Shown in pieces: positions 33,601-52,440 of a DNA stretch of 64,000 nt; the first letter of the stretch is position 1, and each line of letters opens with the position of its first letter. The position numbers were made by a program, and so were the translations under genes. The stretch covers positions 443,123-507,122 of the forward strand of contig OX459108.1 of the NCBI GenBank assembly GCA_949775045.1, given 5' to 3'. The notes beneath the pieces were generated by a model that saw only the letters and a program-made list of their open reading frames with translations, had not been told where the DNA came from and made no database searches. Source of the DNA: Metridium senile. Its lineage: Eukaryota; Cnidaria; Anthozoa; Actiniaria; Metridiidae.

Positions 33601-33723
33601 TCTACAGTCTGTTTTCTAGCGTTCAACAGGCAGTCGCGACGACTATGGTCCTTCTGGTGGCAGCGTGTTGTCGACTGTTGTTGTCTTCCAGAAGAGGAAC
33701 AGAACGAACCATCGAGGATTTGA
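24948..33723 (+). CDS. Frizzled/Smoothened-like 7TM receptor lacking the cysteine-rich domain
   Basis: Eight exons: 24948-25183, 26293-26505, 27484-27539, 27870-28048, 29298-29418, 31332-31471, 32980-33211 and 33530-33723 (TGA), 456 residues, all phases consistent. An N-terminal hydrophobic stretch (about 37-63, signal anchor or extra span) is followed by a short ectodomain with only three cysteines (HFPCN, ICDVPC). Then come seven spans at about 126-145, 157-178, 205-226, 247-264, 291-312, 335-358 and 401-423. Frizzled-family signs are MKKLRVFPN after TM1, a cysteine-linked ECL1 (AFCSHEF...AFCVAQG) and, entering TM6, [20 protein letters not shown], aligning with Frizzled TDKLERLMVKIGVFSVLY. 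The CRD that binds Wnt is absent, and the KTxxxW Dishevelled-binding motif after TM7 is replaced by [15 protein letters not shown]-less Fz/Smo-like receptors are best known from amoebae. The ligand is unknown. No AATAAA lies close to the stop. Confidence 0.75.
25335..25690 (+). repeat. ATCC/CATC tetranucleotide array in receptor intron 1
   Basis: Tandem CATCCATCCATC with ATTC variants, opposite in orientation to the ATGG array in MRNIP. I/H/P/S-rich ORFs are artefacts. Confidence 0.95.
25720..25995. mobile_element. fold-back element in receptor intron 1
   Basis: Arms such as CCAGAATAAATACCCCTGGG, AACATAGTCTGTTGG, GTTCTGGAAGTCAAAATTCA are mirrored by TGAATTTTGACCTCCGGAAC, CCAACAGACTACGTT, and TTTATTTATTCTGG. 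No coding capacity. Confidence 0.7.
26125..26210. mobile_element. single end of a dispersed TIR element
   Basis: Contains GTAGAGATTCTATTG, CTCGATCGTGATTGGATAAT, TATGTTTTGGTTGCCCTGGT and TTCAGTAGTTGCACTGTAAA. It is nearly identical to the right end of the complete element at 47803-48066. Confidence 0.8.
26625..27345 (+). repeat. GAT arrays in receptor intron 2
   Basis: A GATGATGATTATGGTGAGAA unit of variable length repeated about 12 times, then GATGATGTTAGTGGGATGAT duplicated, then an interrupted GAT tract. M-rich, D-rich and H-rich ORFs are artefacts. Confidence 0.95.
27553..27720 (+). repeat. ATC array in receptor intron 3
   Basis: Nearly pure ATC tract beginning about 14 bases past the donor of the 56-nt exon 3; a further short ATC tract is at 27795-27845 before the next acceptor. 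Confidence 0.95.
28185..28415. mobile_element. fold-back element with GGGAGCCCAAGCTCGTCACT ends
   Basis: The left end GGGAGCCCAAGCTCGTCACTTGTGATG is the inverted complement of the right end, and AGTAATTTGCAT is mirrored by ATGCAAATTACT. Non-coding, in receptor intron 4. Confidence 0.8.
28440..28995 (+). repeat. 102-bp satellite
   Basis: About 5.4 copies of a 102-bp unit containing ATTTCTCAATAACACATTGA, CAAGTGTAGCGATGTGGCCA, TGAAATCCCTGTGTTCTAGT and GGTTACCCATAGTCCCCTGC. Copies alternate between G and A at a few positions. Confidence 0.95.
29425..31025 (+). repeat. ATC-based 45-bp satellite with higher-order repeat, receptor intron 5
   Basis: About 33 copies of a 45-bp unit (CAATCATCACTATCATCATA + ATTACCATCATCATCATCAT + TATTG). 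A variant block with ATTAATAGAATCATCACTAT and CATTATATTTACC appears near 29520, 30062 and 30565, giving a higher-order period of roughly 500-540 bp. The 548-codon minus-strand ORF over it exists only because 45 is a multiple of three. Confidence 0.95.
31049..31199. mobile_element. 151-bp fold-back element
   Basis: The left arm CACAGTTCCGTTCTGTGACC, ACGAACAATAGTTCCAAG is inverted on the right (CTTGGAACTATCATTCGTGG, TCACTGAACGGAACTGTG). The loop contains CCAGTTGCTGTGCATAG / CTATAATAAATCATGTGCAGCAACTGG. Confidence 0.8.
31486..32122. mobile_element. about 635-bp TIR element with hairpins nested in each end
   Basis: Ends TAGTATATAAAAAACGAGCA and its inverted copy enclose about 115-bp terminal inverted repeats (31487-31602 and 32007-32121). 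Each TIR is itself a hairpin: TGTTTTATCAAGGAT ... ATCCTTGATAAAACA around AACCC-GAGCGCAGCGA-GGGTT. The centre has no convincing coding frame. It lies in receptor intron 6. Confidence 0.85.
32140..32470 (+). repeat. about 125-bp tandem repeat, 2.5 copies
   Basis: The unit begins TAACCCGTGAAACACTCTTT and contains TAATGCACCTTAATTCCATT and CACTTTGTTTCGCGGGTTAA. Each unit starts and ends with inverted words (ACCCGTGAAACA / TTTCGCGGGT), suggesting a duplicated small fold-back element. Confidence 0.85.
32546..32670. mobile_element. short palindromic element
   Basis: GTTTGATGTGCAATATGGCT + GGATATTTTACTCG is inverted at the right as CGTGAAATATCCAGCCATAT + TGCACATCAAAC, with a loop of about 50 bp. Confidence 0.85.
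32690..32965 (+). repeat. ATC array before receptor exon 7
   Basis: Interrupted ATC/ACC array ending about 15 bp before the acceptor of exon 7 (32980), so the pyrimidine tract is partly repeat-derived. Confidence 0.9.
33218..33510 (+). repeat. GAT array after receptor exon 7
   Basis: Interrupted GATGATGGTGGTGATGA array beginning within about ten bases of the exon 7 donor (GTAAGT at 33212). D-rich frames over it are artefacts. Confidence 0.9.
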
Positions 33724-33802
33724 TGTCAAATGTCAGCTATTTCAAATAACGTTGAATACTGTATACTGAATAGTACATTGCAAGACCCAAATACCTGCGA
33801 TC

Positions 33803-33932
33803 AGGGGTTCTACAAAGCCTGAATAGCGCTATCCACCGGATAAATCCTTATCCAAAGGATAAAACCTACAAATTCTCAGTATACACTGGATAACTTTATC
33901 CAGGCTTCGTATAACTGGTCCCTGGTGATTTA
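33803..33932. mobile_element. fold-back MITE
   Basis: AGGGGTTCTACAAAGCCTGA, GCGCTATCCACCGGATAAAT and TTATCCAAAGGATAA face CACTGGATAACTTTATCCAG, GCTTCGTATAACTGGTCCCT in inverted orientation. It sits just 3' of the receptor stop. I recall similar GCGCTATCCACCGGATAAAT repeats from anthozoan genomes, but could not check this. Confidence 0.6.
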
Positions 33933-33994
33933 GCGCGCAGTTCCGGCTAGTATATGCAAATCAGAAGCATATTTGTCGCATCGCCAACAGTTCT

Positions 33995-34448
33995 AAAGCC
34001 CGTTCACACGAGCGATTTTTGCGGCGATTTGAGGTGCGATTTTCGTGGCGATTTTTACGGCGATGAAAATTCGCGCGTGTGAACAACCGGCGATTTTACT
34101 GCGATTTTGGAAATTCACGTCGCCGCGATATCGCAGGTGTTTTGAACATGTTCAAATTTGACCGCGATTCAGCTGCGATTTATTTCAGAAAACTGTGAAA
34201 ATTAGAACTAGGAGTCCCCCAATAGGAAATGTGTAGCTACTTTCCGTCATGGAAAGATGAGGAAGATCAAAAATGATCATTTTTTCATAAAACTCGCAGA
34301 AACTTGTAGCAAAAGTTTATACTGAAAAGCTGAAAAGCCACAGTAAAATCGCCGGTTGTTCACACGCGCGTTTACATCGCCGTAAAATCCGCTGTAAAAA
34401 TCGCACCTCAAATCGCCGCAAAAATCGCTCGTGTGAACGGGCCTTAAG
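33995..34448. mobile_element. TIR MITE with GCCCGTTCACACGAGCGATT ends
   Basis: About 100-bp terminal inverted repeats: AAGCCCGTTCACACGAGCGA, TTTTTGCGGCGATTTGAGGT, GCGATTTT at the left and the complements at the right (CGCTCGTGTGAACGGGCCTT). A second inverted layer lies inside (GTGTGAACAACCGGCGATTT / AAATCGCCGGTTGTTCACAC). No coding capacity. Confidence 0.85.
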
Positions 34449-34830
34449 ATGGCGTCGTTCGAGAGAGTTGTTTCTCGTGTTAACCCTCTATAAATGCTTC
34501 CTTAACATAACTTAACGTTAAACATATTCCATGTAACTTGGACAACAAAAGCTCTCTGCTGCTCTATCAGCAATAAAAAAGAATAAAAAGAAAACGCAAA
34601 TGCCTAAAAGTAACCGAAATCGTTGCTGTCTCTTGACAATAAATGGCCTTTGCACACTTCGAAGCGAGATCACCTGAAAGGGCATTGAAATAAATAATAA
34701 ATATACTGCCATTTAATTGAATGACTAAAAATAAAATAACAATTTAATTTGTGACATGTCCCAGCAAGCATTTCGGTTTTGGAATGCACTATTCAGTACA
34801 ACGTTTATTGAAATAGATGTAAATGGAACA
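34449..34830. other. intergenic, nothing recognised
   Basis: Between the MITE and the 51-bp satellite; no exon or RNA gene that I can support. Confidence 0.4.
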
Positions 34831-34835
34831 GCTAA

Positions 34836-35220
34836 TCATGGTATTTTAGAGCGCCAACATTTTGCATGAAATAGAATCAAATTGCTACTGTGGAATAGAG
34901 CACAAACACTATATCCATGAAATAGAATCAAATTGCTACTGTGGAATAGAGCGCAAACACTATATCCATGAAATAAAATCAAATTGCTACTGTGGAATAG
35001 AGTGCTAACACCATATCCATGAAATAGAATCAAATTGCTACTGTAGAATAGAGCGCTAACACTATATCCATGAAATAGAATTAAATTGCTACTGTGGAAT
35101 GGAGCGCCAACACTTTGCATGAAATAGAATCAAATTGCTACTGTGGAATAGAGCGCAAACACTCTTTCCATGAAATAGAATCAAATTGCTACTGGAATAG
35201 AGCGCAAACACTATACATGA
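34836..35220 (+). repeat. 51-bp satellite (block 3' of RIOX2)
   Basis: About eight copies of ATGAAATAGAATCAAATTGC + TACTGTGGAATAGAGCGCAA + ACACTATATCC. The same satellite in the same orientation is present at 44933-45310 on the other side of RIOX2. Confidence 0.95.
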
Positions 35221-35429
35221 AATGTATACTATACACTATACATGTAATTAATTTTCTACTAAGTGCAAACAAACTTTAACAATAAATTATAAAGATAACA
35301 TACTTTATTATAATTAAATTATTGACATTTCAAATATTTTTAGAAAACTACAACAGTATGCCAGCAATACTCGCAAAATTTCATAACATTTTTCTTATTA
35401 AACTTTATAGAATTTTAACTTTTTTTAGA

Positions 35430-36198
35430 AATGTAACGAACAATGTCATTGGTTAAATAAATGGTAATGTAACTAACAAGCCTTGTGATTGGTTATTCAT
35501 AGAATCATATCTAACGAACAATGTCATTGGTTAATTAAATGATACTACATCTAACAAGCCTTGTAATTGGTTATTCATAGAATCATATCTAACAAGCAAT
35601 GTTATTGGTTAATTAAATGATACTACATCTAAAAAGCCTTGTGATTGGTTATTCATAGAATCATTTCTAACGAACAATGCCATTGGTTAATTAAATGATA
35701 CTACATCTAACAAGCCTTGTAATTGGTTATTCATAGAATCAAATCTAACGAACAATGCCATTGGGTTATTGAATAGTATCATTTTTAATTAGCCTGGTGA
35801 TTGGCTAACAAAAATAGTACATTTCTAACAAAAAAGGCCATTGGTTTTAAACAGTACCATATATAACGAGCCTGCTGATTGGTCAACCAAATAGTTGCAT
35901 ATCTAACAAACAATGTTACTGGTTATAATAACAACACCATATCTATCGAGCCTTGTGATTGGTTAATATAACAATACCATATCTAACGAGCCTTGTGATT
36001 GGCGAATATAATAATATCATATCTAACAAGGCTTGTGATTGGTTAATATAACAACATATCTATCGAGCCTTGTGATTGGTTAATATAACAACACAATATC
36101 TAACGAGCCTCTGATTAGTTAATAACAGTACCATATCTAATGAGCCTTGTGATTGGTTAATATAACAATACCATATATCTAACGAGCCTTGTGATTGG

Positions 36199-36200
<2 letters not shown>
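35430..36200 (+). repeat. ATTGG-containing tandem array ending at the RIOX2 stop codon
   Basis: About 77-bp units in the first half (TAACGAACAATGTCATTGGT, TAATTAAATGATACTACATC, TAACAAGCCTTGTGATTGGT, TATTCATAGAATCATATC), decaying into irregular half-units of about 40 bp (CTAACGAGCCTTGTGATTGG). It contains more than 15 ATTGG words, the CCAAT-box complement. The last GATTGGTTATTC supplies the RIOX2 stop (TTA, i.e. TAA on the minus strand). Confidence 0.9.
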
Positions 36201-44538
<8,338 letters not shown>

Positions 44539-44648
44539 GTTGGTGCAAAAAGATGGAGAAAAAAGTAGTCTAAACGTGGAGAAATTCGAAGTCTTCTGTC
44601 GACGAAATCTGTTCAGTTTTGTCACATGGAGAACAAGTGTGTTCGTTT

Positions 44649-44687
44649 TTTGGCGCGTTGTAATGATATGCAGATGATTTTGATTGG
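44649..44687 (-). promoter_or_regulatory. E2F-like and CCAAT sites upstream of RIOX2
   Basis: TTTGGCGC at 44649-44656 matches the E2F core TTTSGCGC. ATTGG at 44683-44687 is a CCAAT box on the gene strand, about 145 bp upstream of the start. Such pairs are common in cell-cycle-linked promoters. Motif evidence only. Confidence 0.35.
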
Positions 44688-44932
44688 ATGGTTTTTGTAG
44701 TGTTGACTTCCGCTTCCGGTTAATGGTTTGTGTGACGTAGAAATGAATAAATAAATAAATAAATAAATGAATCGATGAATAAATATAAAAAAGAATGGAT
44801 AAATAGATAAATGAATGACAGAGTGAATGATGAATTGAAATGCGTTCGGTGTATAAGCTCAAACGTTTATATTTACCACATACACACAAGAAAAATTTAC
44901 AATGAAAAATGGAAAAGAATAGGTGGGGGTGC

Positions 44933-45310
44933 ATGAAATAGAATCAAATTGCTACTGTGGAATAGAGCACAAACACTATATCCATGAAATACAATCAAAT
45001 TGCTACTGTGGAATAGAGCACAAACACTATATCCATGAAATAGAATTAAATTGCTACTGTGGAATAGAGCGCAAACACTATATCCATGAAATAGAATCAA
45101 ATTGCTACTGTGGAATAGAGCGCAAACACTATATCCATGAAATAGAATCAAATTGCTACTGTGGAATAGAGTGCAAACACTATCCAGGATATCCATGAAA
45201 TAAAATCCAATTGCTACTGTGAAATAGAGCGAAAACACTATATCCATGAAATAGAATCAAATTGCTATTGTGAAATAGCGTGAAAACACTATATCCATTA
45301 AATAGAATCA
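44933..45310 (+). repeat. 51-bp satellite (block 5' of RIOX2)
   Basis: Seven to eight copies of the ATGAAATAGAATCAAATTGC + TACTGTGGAATAGAGCGCAA + ACACTATATCC unit, same orientation as 34836-35220. The last copies run directly into a fold-back end at 45310-45515. Confidence 0.95.
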
Positions 45311-45515
45311 AATTGCTACTGTGTATTAAATGGTTCTTATTTAGTGACTATTAGTTACTATAAAAGACCAGTAAGTTGTAATGAGGTATTGTTTCCTTTT
45401 GTATTTGATGTTTCTGGTTGAGTGATACTGACTAAATAGTCACTAAAATATAGAAACTATTAGTAACTATTTTGTTTCTATTTCATGGTTTTAGTGTTTT
45501 CGCTCTAATATATAA
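45310..45515. mobile_element. terminal part of the fold-back element carrying the 51-bp satellite
   Basis: Contains GTAATGAGGTATTGTTTCCT, TTTGTATTTGATGTTTCTGG and ends ATTTCATGGTTTTAGTGTTT + TCGCTCTA. It resembles the inverted complement of the element at 43244-43472, so the satellite appears to occupy one end of a member of that family. Confidence 0.65.
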
Positions 45516-45739
45516 CAAATAAAATAAAACAAAGTAAAATTGGAAACATTTTATTTTTATAACTAAAATATCACTATATTATTATATGCAGTTTCTGTAA
45601 TCATTATTGCATTAGCTTTGTCATCATCACTATCTTGTTATCATAATCATCATCATTACTGTTAACACTTTACCCTGCAAGCCGGGGTCTTATTCTTTTA
45701 CTCTTAGAGCAATGCAGGGTATCAACACTTTTAAATCCT

Positions 45740-45975
45740 CATCATCATCGTTATTATCATCACTACCATCAGCATCATCATTATTATCATCATCATCACC
45801 ATCATCATTACCATCATGATCATCGTTATTATCACCATCATTACTATCATCATCAACACCATTATTATCATCACTATCATCAGCATCATCATTATTATCA
45901 TCATCATCATCAACACCATCATTACTGTCATCATCAACACCATTATTATCATTATTATAATCATCATGTGCCCAT
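45740..45975 (+). repeat. ATC trinucleotide array
   Basis: Interrupted ATCATCATTATTATCATCAT array between RIOX2 and GDAP2, with a duplicated segment around CACTATCATCAGCATCATCA. Confidence 0.9.
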
Positions 45976-46237
45976 CGCTGTAACAGTTCTCAGCTGCTAC
46001 CAAGTGGAACATGTCATAAACATTATCCAACAAATAGACTAACATAAAAGTTCAGTAAAGTTTTAAGGAAAGTTTTGGCTTTGATTGTAAATTACATAAA
46101 TATTTGAAATTTCAGAGTAAATGTGTTCAAAACGAGTCAATTCTGGACAGTAATTGTCGGGGTAATACTCCCAGTTTTGAGTTCTTTATAGCTCCGCCTT
46201 AGCCTTGATAGCATGTGAAATAAATTCTTTTGTATTT

Positions 46238-46510
46238 AGTACAGCCTGTGGTAAGGCAAGAAATGCATTGACCATTAAACAATAAAAATACCACAGGTTT
46301 TGTCTCTACTCTTTGACTAATTTACCTACAAATATCAACACAGCCTGTGGTAAGGCAAGGAATACATGTATTAACAAACAATAAAAACACCACAGGTTTT
46401 GTCTCTACTCTTTGACTAATTCACCTACAATCAACACAGCCTGTGGTAAGGCAAGGAATGAATGTATGAACAAACAATAGAAAATACCACAGGTTTTGGA
46501 TCTAATCTTT
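46238..46510 (+). repeat. about 100-bp tandem repeat, 2.7 copies
   Basis: Units begin ACAGCCTGTGGTAAGGCAAG and contain AATACCACAGGTTTTGTCTC and TTTGACTAATTCACCTACAA. Each unit contains an inverted pair (CCTGTGGTA / TACCACAGG), again a multiplied small fold-back. It may be part of the GDAP2 3' region. Confidence 0.85.
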
Positions 46511-46621
46511 AGCTATGGCTGAGCTATAATGAACTCAAAATTACTCTTTTATTGTGGCAGTGAGGGCTTGATGATAAGAGAATGAGAAGGGGAAATGTTT
46601 TCTTCTTCTTTTCCCATTTCT

Positions 46622-46627
46622 TTTATT
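46622..46627 (-). terminator. possible poly(A) signal of GDAP2
   Basis: TTTATT on plus, AATAAA on the gene strand, about 135 nt past the GDAP2 stop codon. Confidence 0.4.
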
Positions 46628-46761
46628 CTATCCTTAAGCCCCTATGACCACAAACGATAAGTACATGTAGCCCTTTGGTCTCAAAGGACAGGTTCTTGAT
46701 ATCACAAGGCATTCTTATTATATATCTTGGACAGACAATCAATTATTGGTTCAGTGAATTT

Positions 46762-49700
46762 TCAAAGTCCACCGGTTCTGTAACTTGACGATGGTGTGTG
46801 ATAATTAGTGCCATTCTCCTAAAAACAAGAAAGAAAGAAATCATATATTTTAAAATAGGTAATGAATAGGAAAGCAAGAAGGCTTGTCATTTTTTATTAC
46901 TTTGTATATTTCGGCCTTTATCCAAAGGCCATCTACAGCAAAGTGAACTGAATATGAATCTAAATTAGTTTAAGAGGCTCAAGGGAATCGATTTTCCTTG
47001 TTCATTCAAGCTAGGCTTTTGTTCTTTTATAAATAGTGCTTCTGATGTTTTTCTTTTTCTGTAATGTCTAAAGTTAGATGCGAGAATACTCGAGTGGATA
47101 AAGGCCGAAATATACAAAGTAATAAAAAATGACAAGCCTTCTCGCTTTCCTATTCATTATCAAACTGTATGCCCAAGTAAACATAAAATAGGTAATATAA
47201 TGAAATTTGTAACACTGTAAAAAAATGTTGACTTGACTTTACAGTGTAACAAATTTAATTCCATTACCTATTGTTTATACCAAACACCGTTCGACGCAGT
47301 CTATACTTGTTTACTCGCTAGTTTCTATTTCTATTTTTTACATTCTATTTTGTGGTTATTCTCTAAGGCCCAAAGAGGTCATTAGCATGATTTTATCAAA
47401 CTTTGCAGAGCTTTAGTGTAGCACTGAGAGATTTGCCCAAAGATATTTTTATTTTTACATTATGTTAAAGTGCATTATAAGGTTATTCAATTTACAGCTG
47501 AAGCTCATTGGATTTTTAAATCTTAATCTTAATCTTAATCTTTTTTTTAAATCTTTTTAACCTTTAAAAAGGTTAGGCGAATCTGCATAATGTCATAATG
47601 TTAGGCTATGTATCATGTAAATTTGACAGCTTGAACATGCCTGTAAGCTAAGATTAATTTTTTATATCTCAAAGGAGTGTAATGTTACTGTAAATCACAT
47701 AAATGAATGTTAAGATAACATACAACAGGTTTTGGATAGTTTTGAGTTTGTAAAAACGCGATAGTATGTGTTGAACAATGTACATGTTTTCTCATTGCTA
47801 GTTTTACAGTGCCACTACTGAAACCGGGGCCACCCAGACAAATTTCAAAATATATATATTTTTAGATCAAACGAAAAAGTTGTAGAGAGTACTCACAGGC
47901 TAAGATGTTTCTTATTCAATCTTAATGTATTCCGTTCACATATAATGAACATTATTAGCATTTTAAGGGAAAAAATCAAACATCTGTAGAGATTCTATTG
48001 TTGATATTCTCGATCGTGATTGGATAATTATGTTTTGGTTGCCCCGGTTTCAGTAGTCCCACTGTAAACTTTGCAATGTCATGTGCTTACCTTCATGTCG
48101 TGTTCTAGTACAAATGCTGGTATGTCAAGTTGATCAGGGTTAATCCAGTCATACAGGTATTGAATACCAGATATGAAATGAACCTTATCTTTGACGCTTG
48201 ACGCTGTGAAGGTAGTGAAGAACCATGTGACTACCCTGGCCCACAGTGTTGGATGTACAATGTAGAAGGCCTTGAGGTTACGACGATATCTGGGAATGAT
48301 TACTGAATATTATCTATATGGTAACTTGATGATAATGGTTACAATGATGGTAATGATGTTGATGATGATGATGATGACCAGTGTTGGATGTACAATGTAG
48401 AAGGCCTTGAGGTTACAACGATATCTGGGAATGATTATTGAATATTATCAAATGAATATGGTAATTAGATGATGATAATGATGGCGACGGTGATTGTGAT
48501 GACAATGATGATAGTAATGTTGTTGATGATGATGATAATGATGAAGATGATGATGGTGACGATGATGGTGATATTCATATTGATGATGATGACAATAATG
48601 ATGCGGATGATAATGGTAATGATGATAATGATGATGATGGTGATCTATTGATGATGATGGTAATGATGATGATGATGACAATAATGCTGTTGCTGATGAT
48701 GATGATGATGGTAATGATGATGATGATGACAATAATGCTGTTGCTGATGATGATGATGATGGTAATGATGATGATGATGACAATAATGCTGTTGCTGATG
48801 ATGATGATGATGGTAATGATGATGGTGTTGTAATGATGGTAATATTGATGATGATGGTAATGATGGTGATATTATGATTCCCATTACTCACTTATTGTCT
48901 ACTATATGGTAAAGTTCTTTCAGAAATGACAGTGGTGGTTGATTCTCTTCTGCGCTGTGTGTGTGGAAATACACAACAACGTAATCCCTGTTGACAAGCC
49001 TGTCAAGAACACTGACAATGTACGCCACTGACTGTAACAAAGAAAATATACATGGACATCAATCACAAATTATGATGATGATGCTTTAATGATGATGATG
49101 AAAATGAAAGTGGTGATTATGATGATGATGATGATTATGATGGTGGTGGTGATGATTATGATGGTGATTATGATGAAGATGATAGTGGTGATGATGATTA
49201 TGATGATGATTGTGTTGCTAATGATGATGATGATAATTAATGATGATGATAATGATGATGATAATCGTAATAATGGTGATTATGATTATGATGATGGCAA
49301 TTATGATGATGATGATAATGATGATGGTGGTGATGATCATTATACCAACAATCATACATGTGTACCTTGCTTAAATCTTGCTCTCTTGCGACAAAATGTC
49401 TTGCAACAAACACAACAACATTGCGACCAAGAAAATCAACTCCTGAAATAAAACGAAATGAAAATGATGTTTATTGTTGTAGCCAGCATAGACTATAGAA
49501 CAGAATACAGCTAAACCTTTTATAATGGAATCAGAGACTTAGAGTAATAATAATAAAGAAAAATGGTTTGCAGTTTTCAATTACATAACTGGAAAATGGA
49601 ATCCTGATTTAAACAATTTTCGTTGTCCCAGTGATGTCTGATATTTTCTACTTTCACAATAAACATAATGCCTTCTGTATTTTTTGTGGGGGATGGGGTG

Positions 49701-52399
49701 GGGAAGTTCATGTAGCTCTATTGTACTTCAAATCAAACAAATTGTAATCTAAATCAAACTAATTTGAATGACAATTTAAATATCCCCTCCACACATAAGG
49801 AATTATGGAACTTATGTGAAAGTAGACAACAGTTTTATTGTAGCTTTTTTGTACATACCTGTACATAACAAATCTAGAATACAGTACTTAGTACTGTATT
49901 CGTTAATTGTCAACAGCCTTGTTTGAAATAGAACGATGGATGTATAAATATTATTGTAGCAAATAAAAATCATTAAATAAAAGGACATACCTGAGGGATA
50001 GAGTACTTTTTGTTGTTTTAGAGCTGTAAAGTCTTCAGTGTGCGCCCTACGCACCCACCGCTGGTATCTAGTAACCAATCATGTTTCATGTTTAAACTAG
50101 ACGCTCTATGAGTCGGGCTAGTCATAAAATCAACACAGGAGGCTAAACAATTCTAATTTTATGATAGAACTAGACGCTCTAGGAGCGTGAAGTTGGGCTA
50201 GTAATAAAAAAATCAACACAGGAGGCTAAACAATTCTAATTTTATGATAGAACTAGACGCTCTAGGATCGTGAAGTCGGGCTAGTCAAAAAAACAACACA
50301 GGAGGCTAAACAATTCTAATTTTATGATAGAACTAGACGCTCTAGGATCGTGAAGTTGGGCTAGTCATAAAATCAACACAGGAGGCTAAACAATTCTAAT
50401 TTTATGATAGAACTAGACGCTCTAGGAGCGTGAAGTTGGGCTAGTCATAAAATCAACACAGGAGGCTAAACAATTATACATTGGGCTTCCTGTGTTCGTT
50501 CCCAAAGCATCATGAGGGACTATACGCGACATGACAGATAGATAGATACATACATACATACATACATAGATTGACTAAAAGGTAAACCTAGAGTCGGGCC
50601 CTCTAGCCCGACTAATAAGAATTGCCATCTAGATATGTAATAGAGATGGTGTACTCTGACTTATGACATAAGATGCAGCAGCTGTAAAACAATTTGCAAG
50701 TTTGTCATCCCAGTCACTTTCCTTAAAATCATCATCATCTTCATTATCATCACCATTATCATCATCATCATTATCATCTTCATTATCATCACCATTATCA
50801 TCTTCATCATCATCATTATCATCATCATTATCATCATCATTATTATTATACTCATTATCATCATTATTATACTCATTATCATCACCATCATCACCATCAT
50901 CATCATCATTATAACCATCTGTTTTACTAGCATAACGTCAAAACACAAAGATCGTATCATCATCAGCAACTCACACTCTTTTTTGTTCTAGTACATTTGA
51001 TTCATCAGTTGTTCTCTGAGCTCTCTGTCTCGTCATCTGATCATGATCTCCCTCCATTGCCGCAAACGCGTGCTGTCCAACATGCATATCGGTGATATCA
51101 AGTATATCCTCAGCCTCTTCAATCTCGCTATCTTTGTCATCACAGATGGGGTTGTTACCTATTCTTATCTGTCTTTCGGCGATGATAGGTTCGCCATCTT
51201 CATTGCCTATGATTATGATAATAATTTATTAAGTAAAATACAAAGTTTCGATGCTTTACAATGAAGTCAAACTATTTAGTATAGTATTACATTTAACTAC
51301 TAACTACTTTGACAAAGGGCTAAAGCTTGAAACGTAAGTAAGTAAGTTAAGTTAACATTTTTTTATGGCGTTACAAGCTTCATTCTGTTCTATTACATAT
51401 CGTTTATATCAAACATTGACACAGACTATACTATAGTACAAACACTAAAAGTGTGCAGCCTATACTAGTTTACTCGCTTAGTTGCCATTAATAATTAATA
51501 GCTTACCTATATCTCTGGGCATTAAGTTCAACATTATGTTCTCTTCAAGTTTGCTTCTTGGAAAATATATCGGCATAACCTTCCTATAAATAGCCTGGTA
51601 TGACAACGTGACATACGACATGAGATTTTAACTAAATACTGATTATCATAATTATTAACAGTATCATCATCGTTATCATCATTGTCATCATCATCATCAT
51701 CATCACCATCACAATCATCATCATCATTACTAATAATTGTCATCATCATCACCATCAGCATCACCATTGTCATCATCATCATCATCATCATTATCATTAT
51801 CATAATTAGCTAGTACTATCATCAACACAGTGTAATCATTACACTATGATTATCAAACACTTTACCTCATCGGCTCCTTCAGTTACAAATGCTACACTTC
51901 CAATAGACTCTGTATACTTCTCTAAAAATCTACGAACAGTTCCTACAGTAAGAAGATACATTTTTAAAGCATGCAATCATACAAACAAATATACACACTG
52001 ATAAATATAAAAACAAACAGACAAACAAACAGACAGACAAACAAACAGACAAACAAACAACAGACAGACAAACAGACAAACAAACAAACAGACAAACAAA
52101 CAGACAAACAAACAAACAGACAGACAAATAAGCAAACAAACAAACAGACAGACAGACACACCAACAAACAAACAGACAAACAAACAAACAAACAAACAGA
52201 AAAACAAACAAACAGACAAACAAACAGACATACAAATAAGCAAACAAACAAACAGACAGACAGACAGACACACCAACAAACAAACAGACAAACAAACAAA
52301 TAAACAGACAAACAAACAAACAAACAAACAAACTGACAGACAGACAAACAAACAAACAAACAGACAAACAAACAAACAGACAAACAGACAAACAAACAA

Positions 52400-52440
<41 letters not shown>

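Noticed and set aside
50661..50720. additional GDAP2 exon near the TTTTACAG at about 50690
   Set aside because: Its reading does not match GDAP2, and the phase-correct join from exon 6 (ending at 50975) to exon 7 (50067) gives the conserved YQRWVRRAHTEDF directly.
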